Positions 1 to 7,534 of a stretch of 64,000 nt of DNA are shown in pieces (position 1 is the stretch's first letter; the number at the start of each line of letters is the position of its first letter). Below the pieces are notes generated by a model, which had not been told where the DNA came from, searched no databases, and was given only the letters and a program-made list of their open reading frames with translations. Both the position numbers and the translations under genes were made by a program. Origin of the DNA: an uncultured Dorea sp. (GTDB taxonomy: Bacteria > Bacillota > Clostridia > Lachnospirales > Lachnospiraceae); the NCBI GenBank assembly GCA_900543415.1, contig UQRE01000009.1:1-64000 (forward strand), given 5' to 3'.

Positions 1-6
1 AAGGAC

Positions 7-35
7 ATTATAGCACATTCTTCAAATACAGTCGA
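7..35 (-). promoter_or_regulatory. Promoter-like sequence just beyond the fruA stop
   Basis: On the minus strand TCGACT (30-35) and TATAAT (7-12) are separated by 17 bases, a sigma-A-like arrangement pointing out of the window. It lies directly after the early stop of the fruA fragment, where coding sequence for the rest of the PTS protein would be expected. This suggests the sequence beyond about position 55 is unrelated DNA. The match to the -35 consensus is only 4 of 6. Confidence 0.35.
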
Positions 36-50
36 GATATTAAAAAGATA

Positions 51-317
51 TTATACTACTCCTTCACGGATCACCATTGCAGCAAGTCCCGGACGGTCAA
101 CTGCGTCACATTTTCCATGTGGAATCGCAATTCCTTCTCCGATTCCGGTGGTGCTTTCTTCTTCTCTTGCATAGACTTGTTTTTTATAAGCCTCTTCATC
201 ATTGATCTTTCCGCTCTTCACCATAAGAGCAACCGCCGCATCAATTGCCTCCTGTTTGCTCTTAGGCGCTGCATCCAGTGAGATACTTCTTACATCCAAT
301 AAATCTGTGATTCTCAT
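51..317 (-). CDS. fruA: Fructose PTS EIIA domain, prematurely ended
   Basis: The 88-residue product is the N-terminal half of a fructose-type PTS EIIA domain, which takes phosphate from HPr on a histidine. The active-site motif GIAIPHGK is present, with the histidine near residue 67. A complete EIIA is about 145-150 residues and in FruA is followed by EIIB and EIIC. Here the frame stops after EGVV, exactly where the family normally continues with an acidic DYxxLDG stretch. No single-base shift restores the expected sequence in the 50 bases left in the window, so insertion or rearrangement is more likely than a frameshift. The start overlaps the fruK stop by 4 bases, as in intact fruRKA operons. 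Confidence 0.7.
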   Translation of the reverse strand: MRITDLLDVRSISLDAAPKSKQEAIDAAVALMVKSGKINDEEAYKKQVYAREEESTTGIGEGIAIPHGKCDAVDRPGLAAMVIREGVV

Positions 318-1243
318 TCTTCTTTCCCTCCTGCGGTTTTTACAACCTGTTCATATACTTGATCTATTTCTTCTTTTACAGCCAGCTGCTCGGAAAACGC
401 ACTTGCACTTCCTGCCGCAACCCCCATGTAAAATGCATGCCGGTATTCTTTTCTTTCCAGCCAGCCTGCCATAAACCCGGCGACCATAGAATCTCCGGCG
501 CCTACACCATTTTTCAAAATTCCTTTCGGAGCCGGAGCATCATAGACCTGCCCATCTGATGCGATCAGGACCGCTCCTTCTCCTGCCATAGAAATCAGCA
601 CATTCTCTGCGCCCATCTCCTGAAGCTTCTTCCCGTAAGGAACAACCGATTCTCTCGTCCTTAATTCCACACCAAAGATCTCACCTAATTCGTGATTGTT
701 CGGCTTGATCAGGAATGGGTGATACGGAAGCACCTTCAGAAGCAATTCCTGTGTCGCATCTACGGAGATCAGAACGCCCTTATCTTTCAGACGCTCCATA
801 ATCTTCTGGTAAGTATCATCGGGCATAGAAGCCGGAATACTTCCTGACAAAAAGAGAACGTCACCCTCTCCCATCTCATCAAGCCTGGTCATAAGCTGTT
901 CTATCTTTTCTTCACTGATAGAAGGACCCTGCCCATTAATCTCTGTACCGTCAATGGATTTTAATTTCACATTGATCCGTGTAAACCCTTCCGGAATCTC
1001 AAGAAATCCATTTTTCACGCCAAACTTCTCCAATCGTTTTACGACCTCTTTGCCGGTGAACCCAGCCACGAACCCAAGCGCTGTATTATCAATCCCCAGA
1101 TTCTTAAGAACAATGGATACATTGATTCCTTTTCCTCCCGGCAGCATCAGTTCTGAGTCTGTGCGATTGGTAAGGCCAAGTTTGAAGTCCTTCACAGAGA
1201 CGATATAATCCAGAGAAGGATTAAAAGTAACTGTGTAAATCAT
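314..1243 (-). CDS. fruK: 1-phosphofructokinase
   Basis: This 309-residue PfkB-family sugar kinase phosphorylates fructose 1-phosphate to fructose 1,6-bisphosphate, the step after PTS uptake of fructose. Both family signatures are visible: GGKGINVS near residues 37-44 and the anion-hole/catalytic motif GVGAGDSMVAGF near residue 247, whose Asp is the catalytic base. Length is normal. It lies 3 bases after the stop of the DeoR-type regulator gene and overlaps the fruA fragment by 4 bases, which supports the fructose assignment over tagatose-6-phosphate kinase (LacC), the main alternative. Confidence 0.93.
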   Translation of the reverse strand: MIYTVTFNPSLDYIVSVKDFKLGLTNRTDSELMLPGGKGINVSIVLKNLGIDNTALGFVAGFTGKEVVKRLEKFGVKNGFLEIPEGFTRINVKLKSIDGTEINGQGPSISEEKIEQLMTRLDEMGEGDVLFLSGSIPASMPDDTYQKIMERLKDKGVLISVDATQELLLKVLPYHPFLIKPNNHELGEIFGVELRTRESVVPYGKKLQEMGAENVLISMAGEGAVLIASDGQVYDAPAPKGILKNGVGAGDSMVAGFMAGWLERKEYRHAFYMGVAAGSASAFSEQLAVKEEIDQVYEQVVKTAGGKEE

Positions 1244-1246
1244 TGA

Positions 1247-1990
1247 CTAAACCTCCATAATATTTGTATATTTTTTGTAAGATTCATCCTGAAGCTTTGT
1301 TGTGATCAACTGTGCGGACTGGAAATCAGCAAAAGTGACCGATGAAATCTGATTGATTTTGGACGAATCTGACAATACATAATTTTTTCTGCATTGCTGC
1401 ATTGCCTTTTCTTTTACAAGAGCCTCTGTAATATCCGGTGTTGTGTAACCTGAAACTGCATCCGCCCCGTTCGTTCCGAAAAAGCCTTTTGTAAAATGAT
1501 ACTTTTTCAGACCTTCTACTGCTTCTGCTCCGACGATTGCCTCTGTAACCGCCTTTAACTCTCCTCCGATCAGGAATACGCGCATGCCCTTTTTCAATAA
1601 TTTCTGGGCATGACTTACAGAGTTGGTCACATACAGTGCGCCTGACTCCGTAATGTAATCAATCATCACATCCACACTGCTTCCTGCATCCAGATATACA
1701 AAATCTTCCTCCCTGATCAGACCTGCCGCATATTTACCGATCACAGCCTTCTCTTCCTTATTCAAAGTACTTCTCAAAGAAAGATCCGCATCTCTTGTCA
1801 TCGTTTCGGACTCTGCAGTCGTAGCGCCGCCATGTACCTTGATCAGTGCTCCTCGCTGATGGAGTGTGGTAAGGTCTCTGCGGATCGTAGATTCGGAAGT
1901 CTGCAACAAAGCAGTCAGTTCCTGAACTGTAACGGTCTTCTTGTCATTTACAATTTTCAATATTTCCCGAAATCTCTCTTCTGCCAGCAT
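1247..1990 (-). CDS. fruR: DeoR-family transcriptional repressor FruR
   Basis: A 247-residue DeoR/GlpR-type regulator. The N-terminal winged helix-turn-helix (about residues 5-58) contains the typical SESTIRRDLTTLHQRGALIKVHGG segment, and the C-terminal DeoRC sensor domain (about 75-230) resembles sugar-phosphate isomerases and would bind a phosphosugar, probably fructose 1-phosphate. The start codon follows a strong GGAGGAAG ribosome site. As first gene of the fru operon it probably represses its own promoter, which carries repeated TGACTGAAAA motifs. Confidence 0.9.
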   Translation of the reverse strand: MLAEERFREILKIVNDKKTVTVQELTALLQTSESTIRRDLTTLHQRGALIKVHGGATTAESETMTRDADLSLRSTLNKEEKAVIGKYAAGLIREEDFVYLDAGSSVDVMIDYITESGALYVTNSVSHAQKLLKKGMRVFLIGGELKAVTEAIVGAEAVEGLKKYHFTKGFFGTNGADAVSGYTTPDITEALVKEKAMQQCRKNYVLSDSSKINQISSVTFADFQSAQLITTKLQDESYKKYTNIMEV

Positions 1991-2030
1991 ACTCTTCCTC
2001 CTTCTTTTTCTCTTTGTATTTTTTCATTTT

Positions 2031-2096
2031 CAGTCATTTTCTTTCAACTTCATTCATCTTTAAATTCATAATACAGTCATTTTCAGTCAAAATCAA
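2031..2096 (-). promoter_or_regulatory. fru operon promoter with FruR operator repeats
   Basis: On the minus strand TTGATT (2091-2096) and TATTAT (2068-2073) are 17 bases apart. Between them lies the direct repeat TGACTGAAAATGACTG (2074-2089); a third TGACTG copy lies downstream at 2031-2036. DeoR-family repressors commonly bind short repeats of this kind, so these are probable FruR sites that block RNA polymerase. The promoter is seen directly; the operator role is inferred. Confidence 0.6.
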
Positions 2097-2154
2097 CTAT
2101 TTTCGTTCAAAATATGTTCCAAAATCGCTCATCAGTTTTTATGCAAAATGCATA

Positions 2155-2195
2155 AAAAACCATCATGCTTATCTTTCGACTTCATGATGGTTTTT
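2155..2195 (-). terminator. Terminator after ptsI
   Basis: A perfect 13-bp stem pairs 2155-2167 with 2183-2195 around a 15-base loop. It is flanked by T runs on both strands, so it can end ptsI transcription on the minus strand, 35 bases past the stop. Confidence 0.85.
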
Positions 2196-2229
2196 ATTCT
2201 TCCTGAATATGGTTGAATATTATGAAATT

Positions 2230-3855
2230 TTATTGAATCTCACGGATCTTCTTACGAAGTCCCAGCACCTGCCCCGGCGCTACGGACAATTCGTCAATTC
2301 CAATCTGAAGGAAATATTCCGTCAATGAAAGGTCTGACGCCAGATCTCCGCATATGCTGATTCTCTTTTCCTCCAGATGTCCGTTATTTGTAATGATCCT
2401 TATCATCTTCAACAATGCCGGATGATGTGGATTATAGTAACTGTCAATCTTCGCATTGGTTCTGTCCATTCCCAATGTAAACTGTAGAAGGTCATTCGTT
2501 CCGATGCTGAAGAAGTCAACTTCTCTTGCCAGCTCACCGCTGATCATAACTGCCGCCGGAGTTTCGATCATCACTCCCACTTCAATGTCTTTGTTATAAG
2601 CAGTCTTATTGGCGCCTAATTCCTTCTTCGCACGCTCCAGCTGCACCTTTGCTGCCTTTACTTCCTCCAGAGAAGTAATCATCGGAAACATAATGGATAC
2701 ATTTCCGTAAACGGACGCACGCAGAATCGCTCGAAGCTGTGTGCGGAACATCTCGTCTTTTTCCAGCGAAATGCGGATTCCACGATATCCTAATGCCGGA
2801 TTGTTCTCCTTGTCCATTTCAAAGCAGTCTGCCAGTTTATCACCGCCAAGGTCTGCTGTACGGATAACAACACGCTTCATTCCCATAGATTCTGCCGCCA
2901 GCTTGTAAATGGCAAACTGCTGGTCTTCTGTAGGAAGCTTCCCACCGTTATCCATATAGATAAATTCACTTCGGAATAAGCCGATTCCTCCAGCATCACT
3001 TCGAATCACACGCTCAATATCTTCTCTGCTTGCAATATTGGCACAGATATCAATTCTCTGACCGCTCTGCGTGATATTGTCTTTTCCTTTCAACCGTTCC
3101 AGATCCTTCACTTTCACATGGTCGGTATCCTGTCTCTTCTTCATGCGGGTAATCGTTGTATAATCCGGTTCAATGTATACTTTTCCCTCGAAACCGTCTA
3201 TGATGATTGTCTTACCGTCATATTCTTTCTTTAAAGCTTCCCCAAGACCGATCACCGACGGAATCCCCTTTGTTCTTGCAATCACCGCTGTGTGAGAATT
3301 GATGGTTCCATATCTGGTAACAAATCCAAGCACCTTGCTTTTCTCCAGCTGCATGGCCTCACTTGGATACAATTCCGGCGCCGCCATGATAAATGGTTCA
3401 TCCGACAGAAGTTTATCCTTCCAGCTTCTGGACAGAATCCGGATCAGACGAAGTGCAACGTCTTTGACATCCGCTTCATGTCCTTGGATATAGTTTTTGT
3501 CAATCTCAGATCCTGCCTTTACAAAATAGTCTGCTGTCTGCTGAACCGCATACTCTGCATTCAGCTTCTCTTCTAAGATAATACTTGTTACTTTCTCGCC
3601 AAAATCTTCGTCTTCCAGAATCTCCTGCTGCATTTCAAAAATAGCGGCATTGGCTTCTCCTACTTCCCGTATGGAATTTCCGTAGAGCACCCGAAGCTCC
3701 ATCACCGCTTTTTCTCTTGCCTTCTGAAATCTGGCAACTTCTTTCTCTATATCTTTTACATAGATTTCTTTAATTTCTTTAATATCTCGCTTATAGAAAG
3801 ACAGCTTTCCAATCGCAATTCCTTCTGATATCTTTTTTCCTGTTAATGTAATCAT
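2230..3855 (-). CDS. ptsI: PTS enzyme I (phosphoenolpyruvate-protein phosphotransferase)
   Basis: At 541 residues this is a slightly short enzyme I, the cytoplasmic protein that passes phosphate from PEP to HPr and starts all PTS sugar uptake. The swivelling phosphohistidine is in the NSHTAVIAR motif (His188). The C-terminal TIM-barrel PEP-binding domain shows GGIGLFRSEF, GIRISLE, MIETPAAV and the catalytic Cys in ISICGDLASD. The ribosome site GTGAGGAAAG precedes the start. Enzyme I is usually paired with ptsH, but no HPr gene is seen here; the gene stands alone between its own promoter and terminator. Confidence 0.95.
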   Translation of the reverse strand: MITLTGKKISEGIAIGKLSFYKRDIKEIKEIYVKDIEKEVARFQKAREKAVMELRVLYGNSIREVGEANAAIFEMQQEILEDEDFGEKVTSIILEEKLNAEYAVQQTADYFVKAGSEIDKNYIQGHEADVKDVALRLIRILSRSWKDKLLSDEPFIMAAPELYPSEAMQLEKSKVLGFVTRYGTINSHTAVIARTKGIPSVIGLGEALKKEYDGKTIIIDGFEGKVYIEPDYTTITRMKKRQDTDHVKVKDLERLKGKDNITQSGQRIDICANIASREDIERVIRSDAGGIGLFRSEFIYMDNGGKLPTEDQQFAIYKLAAESMGMKRVVIRTADLGGDKLADCFEMDKENNPALGYRGIRISLEKDEMFRTQLRAILRASVYGNVSIMFPMITSLEEVKAAKVQLERAKKELGANKTAYNKDIEVGVMIETPAAVMISGELAREVDFFSIGTNDLLQFTLGMDRTNAKIDSYYNPHHPALLKMIRIITNNGHLEEKRISICGDLASDLSLTEYFLQIGIDELSVAPGQVLGLRKKIREIQ

Positions 3856-3903
3856 AAATCTTTCCTCACTTAAAGCCCGTCTTACGGACAGTCTTATGAG
3901 TAT

Positions 3904-3932
3904 ACTTTACACTTTAACCTTTCTTTCGTCAA
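3904..3932 (-). promoter_or_regulatory. ptsI promoter
   Basis: Minus-strand TTGACG (3927-3932) and TAAAGT (3904-3909) are separated by 17 bases, about 50 bases upstream of the ptsI start. Confidence 0.65.
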
Positions 3933-4006
3933 GATAGGGATGTCTGATGTTGTCGGAAAACGTCTCTTTTCTTTGTGAGAAATAGCAGAAATTACCATCA
4001 AATTTA

Positions 4007-4035
4007 TTGACTTTTTCATTCATTTATGCTAAAGT
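4007..4035 (+). promoter_or_regulatory. cspA promoter
   Basis: TTGACT (4007-4012) and TAAAGT (4030-4035) are 17 bases apart on the plus strand. Transcription would begin near 4042, giving a leader of about 60 bases before the cspA start, with a GGAGG ribosome site at 4093-4097. Confidence 0.65.
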
Positions 4036-4104
4036 GACGAAGTATCTTACTTTTTAAAAACAAGATACAGTAACAAGTCATTCACATTTAATGGAGGTAT
4101 CACA

Positions 4105-4302
4105 ATGAGAGGTACAGTAAAGTGGTTTAACAACCAAAAAGGTTACGGATTTATCTCTGATGAATCAGGAAACGATGTATTCGTACATTACTCCGGACTT
4201 AACATGGAAGGCTTCAAGTCTTTAGAAGAAGGTCAGGAAGTAGAATACGACGTAACTGAAGGTGCAAAAGGCCCTCAGGCAGTAAACGTAACAAAGCTCT
4301 AA
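4105..4302 (+). CDS. cspA: Cold-shock protein (CspA family)
   Basis: A 65-residue single OB-fold nucleic-acid-binding protein of normal family length. The RNA-binding motifs KGYGFI (RNP1, residues 13-18) and VFVHYS (RNP2, residues 26-31) are intact. It acts as a cytoplasmic RNA chaperone that melts secondary structure in mRNA. The gene is monocistronic, with its own promoter and a terminator near 4395, and is one of only two convincing plus-strand genes in the window. Which paralogue (cspA, cspB, cspC) cannot be told from sequence. Confidence 0.95.
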   Translation: MRGTVKWFNNQKGYGFISDESGNDVFVHYSGLNMEGFKSLEEGQEVEYDVTEGAKGPQAVNVTKL

Positions 4303-4394
4303 TCCCTATTAATCATAATTTAGATGTACCTTTTATTTATATAAAACGACAGCGTTGGATATTTAAAAGCAATACAGAAAATGAGATTAAGAAG

Positions 4395-4428
4395 AAAAAC
4401 CGGACAGTCAACTGCTGCCCGGTTTTTT
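4395..4428 (+). terminator. Bidirectional terminator between cspA and the selenoprotein gene
   Basis: AAAAACCGG (4395-4403) pairs with CCGGTTTTT (4419-4427), with a weaker inner CAGT/ACTG pairing. T runs occur on both strands, so it can end cspA from the left and the convergent gene (stop at 4448) from the right. Confidence 0.75.
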
Positions 4429-4447
4429 GTATGCAAAGCGAACCTCT

Positions 4448-4747
4448 CTACAAAATCTTAATTCCTTTCACTTCAAAACAACTGATCCACGGATAATCCA
4501 TGTAGTGGATCGCAATACCTTCCTCAATGCAGATTCCTTCCCTCGGATAGTATACATTACCCAGTTCACTTTTATCCATGGCATATCCTTTTTCTGCCAT
4601 GGCTTCTTCATCCTCGTCCGTAAAACTTACAGACATCTCCTTATACGGAGGCGCACATCAGCTGGTAATCTCCTCAATATTCAGCACAACATGCTGCCAC
4701 TTTACTCTGGACAAATATTCTTTTGCGCGTTCATTCAGCTCTACCAT
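4448..4747 (-). CDS. Probable selenoprotein, HesB-like CC/Se motif family (in-frame UGA)
   Basis: Read through one in-frame TGA (4658-4660), this frame encodes 99 residues from ATG at 4747 to a stop at 4448. The N-terminal part (residues 1-29, ending NIEEITS) and the 69-residue remainder (CAPPYKEMSVSF onward) join smoothly. The UGA sits at position 30 directly before a Cys, giving a U-C pair. Small HesB-like selenoproteins, called the CC/Se motif family in some annotation systems, have Cys-Cys or Sec-Cys at this place. The end of the protein has the hydrophobic, beta-rich pattern of that fold. A short hairpin, CTCC-GTATAA-GGAG, begins 7 bases past the UGA and could be part of a bacterial SECIS, although its loop is closer to the UGA than usual. 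The alternative is a nonsense mutation. A standard caller would report only the 62-residue downstream piece. Confidence 0.65.
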
Positions 4748-4774
4748 GTTTTTCTCACACTTTCTTTCCGTATC

Positions 4775-5155
4775 TTACTTTGCTTTTTCTAATTCTTTTC
4801 TCTTCGCTTCAATAATTGTTTCTAATTTTGCAAGCAATACAGAATCATCAAATTCATCAATATAGCGGGCAAATACATCTTCTTCCCTCAATGCTTTTCG
4901 TATCTCGTTGGCTGTCTCATTGGGGACTTCTTCTCTTTTGACAATCGCCCGATAACTTCTGGTGAGCACGGTTCCGCTGTATACGATTTCTGCCACTTCA
5001 ATATAATTCTTCTTGATCAAACTGCGAAGCGCCGCCTGAACGGTATTAATATTCAGATCGGTTCCTGTTTTCACAATCTCTGATGCGATGATCGGTTTCT
5101 TCGCATCCCACAAAATATTCATTACGTCTTCCTGTCTTTTTGTCAAACCTTTCAT
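4775..5155 (-). CDS. BlaI/MecI/CopY-family repressor
   Basis: About 126 residues. The winged-helix domain (residues 1-70) has the family pattern LTKRQEDVMNILW...SEIVKTGTDLNINTVQAALRSLIKKNYI, followed by a C-terminal dimerisation helix region rich in Lys and Glu. Proteins of this family are dimeric repressors that are cleaved when a BlaR1/MecR1 sensor protease is activated. I prefer the start MKGLTKRQ at 5155; an in-frame ATG at 5173 overlaps the end of the upstream gene and would add six residues. The gene is last in the transporter operon, and the only BlaR1-like protease nearby is at 12320-13450, so the two probably form a split regulatory pair. Confidence 0.85.
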   Translation of the reverse strand: MKGLTKRQEDVMNILWDAKKPIIASEIVKTGTDLNINTVQAALRSLIKKNYIEVAEIVYSGTVLTRSYRAIVKREEVPNETANEIRKALREEDVFARYIDEFDDSVLLAKLETIIEAKRKELEKAK

Positions 5156-5162
5156 GTCTCGT

Positions 5163-6173
5163 TCACACTCCATTTATTCTTCTTTCATATAATCGTATTC
5201 CACTCCATAAACATACTGCCGACAGTGCCGAAGCACTCAAACACTTTCTAAAGGCAGTAAAAAATGTTGCTAATATCCAAGGTTTCTCCATCTCCATCGT
5301 CCTTGGCAACTGCTTTGCAATCCATTTGATCTGCTGTGACCAGCTATCAAAATCAGATAACGGATAAAGAGAAATTCCAAGTTCCGGCTGAAAAAGCTTC
5401 ATACAGATCCAAAGTATAAGAATTGCGGCAACCACTCCTGTAAAACCTTTTTCTAACCACCTAATCTTGATCTTTTGCTTCTCCCCTTTCCATATATTTA
5501 ACAACTGAACAACTCCCAAGACACCACAGACAGCCGGAATTAAGCCAAGAATCAGACTGGCGATACAATAAAACAGCGACAGCATGATTTCTTCTCCGGC
5601 AATCCCATAATTCATTGTGAGTTTCTGTATCGCCTCTCGATTTTCTCCTTGCTTTCCCCTTGTTGATACGTATTGCAGCAGCTCTCTGGCTTCCGCCTTT
5701 CGTATCACAATCCCTTCTTCTCCTTTGATCGTAAGACAGATCGTATATTTTTTCCCGCCAAGTTCAATCATTTGTCCTGTCGCATTTTTATTGCCAAATA
5801 ACTGGAGTGAGGCTTCTTCATCAACAATACACTCTTGACTCCATTCCCTCTCACCAGTCGATCCACACTCCGGCAGCAAAAGCGACAATTCTCCACAGAA
5901 AATCATTTCTTTCATTTTCATAGATCTGTTGAACATTGGATTTTCACATGCTCCTGTCCTTTCTTTCGACCAAAATACAAGCTGCTTTTTTTCATTTTTC
6001 ATAAAATCAATCGCTGCCTGTTCCGCGGACACTCCATCTATCTCATGTTCCAATTTCATACATGAAGTTTTCTGATATTCTTTCAATTCTGCCGCCTTAT
6101 TAATCGCAAAACAAAAGGCAAGTATCCCGACTAAAACAAGAGCGACGCTTATGAAAATATTTCTTTTTTTCAT
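5163..6173 (-). CDS. Integral membrane protein, four helices with an extracytoplasmic domain
   Basis: 336 residues, not recognised with confidence. A signal-anchor helix (about residues 6-26) is followed by a roughly 170-residue extracytoplasmic segment with three cysteines, then three membrane helices (about 197-223, 243-263 and 305-325). One helix, then an external domain, then three helices is the topology of MacB/FtsX-type permeases, and the HlyD-like adaptor gene directly upstream fits that comparison, but no FtsX sequence motif is evident and no ATPase gene is adjacent. The start codon directly follows the adaptor stop, which indicates co-translation. It may instead be a structural or immunity component of the locus. 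Confidence 0.6.
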   Translation of the reverse strand: MKKRNIFISVALVLVGILAFCFAINKAAELKEYQKTSCMKLEHEIDGVSAEQAAIDFMKNEKKQLVFWSKERTGACENPMFNRSMKMKEMIFCGELSLLLPECGSTGEREWSQECIVDEEASLQLFGNKNATGQMIELGGKKYTICLTIKGEEGIVIRKAEARELLQYVSTRGKQGENREAIQKLTMNYGIAGEEIMLSLFYCIASLILGLIPAVCGVLGVVQLLNIWKGEKQKIKIRWLEKGFTGVVAAILILWICMKLFQPELGISLYPLSDFDSWSQQIKWIAKQLPRTMEMEKPWILATFFTAFRKCLSASALSAVCLWSGIRLYERRINGV

Positions 6174-7517
6174 TTATGTTTCCTTCTCTTTTACCGTCAT
6201 ACCCTCTTCAATGGCTTTTTCACATGAAACAATGATTTTCTGCTGATTGGATAAGGTATCATTTTCTATCGCCGCAAATTCTGCATCTTTATCCAGAATC
6301 TTCACCGGTACTTTTCTTACCGTAAGCTCTTTGCCAATCAACGCATCCTGCTCCTCAGCAATATAGACTGCATACTTATCGACTCCATCTGTATGAAGCG
6401 CTTCAAGAGGGATACAAATTTCATACTCTTTCGAAGGATTCTTAATTTCCACCGAAACATTCGCTCCTTCTTCAAACAATGGTTCCGCTGACTCTAACAC
6501 AACTTCAAAAGCAGAATCATTTTCCGCATCCTTCTTTTCCTTTATCGATTGAATCTTGACGTCTGTAAGAACAACTTCTTCCCCACTACTTCCGGTTCCG
6601 CGCATAGTCACCTGCGATTGTTCTGTGATATGCTTTGCCTCATCTGCATTTAATGTAACCGTTGCCTGGATTCCCGAAGAAAGATCAGACAGCAGTATAC
6701 TGGCTGTAACCGGTGTAGCTTCTCCTGTATGGACAAGAATTTCTGACACCGCTCCTTCTGTATCCGATAAGACCTTCCCCTCTTGCGAAGCCAGCAAATT
6801 AAGTCCTTCCATCTTCATGTCAATCTGCTCTCTTTGAAGCTTAAGCTGTTCTTCCGAAGTGCTATCTGCCCCCGTCAACTGACTGGATTCCACTGTCTGA
6901 CCTGCTTCAAAAAGTTCTCCGTCTCTCTGGGTGATATCTGCCTCATACTGAGCCTGTGCCTCTTCCCACTCCGCAAGAAGCTGCTGTGTTTCACTTCCAT
7001 CTTCTGTCTCTTGTTTCAAGCTGTTCTCATAAGCTTCTTTTGCACTCTCCACAGCCTCCGCGTCCTTAGCTATCTGTGTCTCCCATTTATCCGCAAGATA
7101 GTCATAATTGTCTTTTGCCTGCCCGCGGTTTAAATTTTCCTGCTTCTTCTTATCTTCCTCTTGATTCTTCGCATCCTCGATCTGATATCCTAATTGCTTT
7201 CGCTCATTTTTCATAACATCGATCTGCTGTTTTAAATAATCAAGATCTATAGAAAAGAGAGGATCTCCGCTTTTCACCTCCTGCCCTTCTTTTACATAAA
7301 TATCTGTAACAATCTGATCTGCTTCTGTCAAAACAACGATTTTCCTTTTCTGCTCGATCATTCCACTTGTTTCAATATCATGATTCAGCACTCGTGCATT
7401 CGGCTCCTTAAGTGTCACATCTGCAATGGAAGCCACATAGAGCCCCCGCGAAATAATCGTACACAACACTGCCACGATCAGAAAAATTCCTATGCTCTTC
7501 AATACTTTATTCCGCAT
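6174..7517 (-). CDS. HlyD-like membrane fusion (periplasmic adaptor) protein
   Basis: About 447 residues. An N-terminal membrane anchor (about residues 8-27) precedes a biotinyl-lipoyl-like segment containing VTDIYVKEGQEVKSGDPLFSID, a long Glu/Lys/Gln-rich coiled coil (about 100-225), the second lipoyl half (SEILVHTGEATPV) and beta-barrel segments. This is the layout of RND/MacA adaptors, which in Gram-positive bacteria link ABC exporters to extracellular substrate handling. The chosen ATG at 7517 has AGGAG 8 bases upstream; an ATG at 7538 overlaps the upstream permease stop by 4 bases and is also possible. It is unusual to find such an export-type adaptor in one operon with import-type permeases. 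Confidence 0.75.
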   Translation of the reverse strand: MRNKVLKSIGIFLIVAVLCTIISRGLYVASIADVTLKEPNARVLNHDIETSGMIEQKRKIVVLTEADQIVTDIYVKEGQEVKSGDPLFSIDLDYLKQQIDVMKNERKQLGYQIEDAKNQEEDKKKQENLNRGQAKDNYDYLADKWETQIAKDAEAVESAKEAYENSLKQETEDGSETQQLLAEWEEAQAQYEADITQRDGELFEAGQTVESSQLTGADSTSEEQLKLQREQIDMKMEGLNLLASQEGKVLSDTEGAVSEILVHTGEATPVTASILLSDLSSGIQATVTLNADEAKHITEQSQVTMRGTGSSGEEVVLTDVKIQSIKEKKDAENDSAFEVVLESAEPLFEEGANVSVEIKNPSKEYEICIPLEALHTDGVDKYAVYIAEEQDALIGKELTVRKVPVKILDKDAEFAAIENDTLSNQQKIIVSCEKAIEEGMTVKEKET

Positions 7518-7534
7518 GTCCTTATCTCCTGTCA

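Noticed and set aside
4658..4660. TGA as an ordinary stop with a short downstream gene starting at 4636
   Set aside because: The 29 codons upstream of the TGA continue the same fold, and the TGA-Cys pair matches a known selenoprotein motif. Nonsense mutation remains possible and is noted with the feature.
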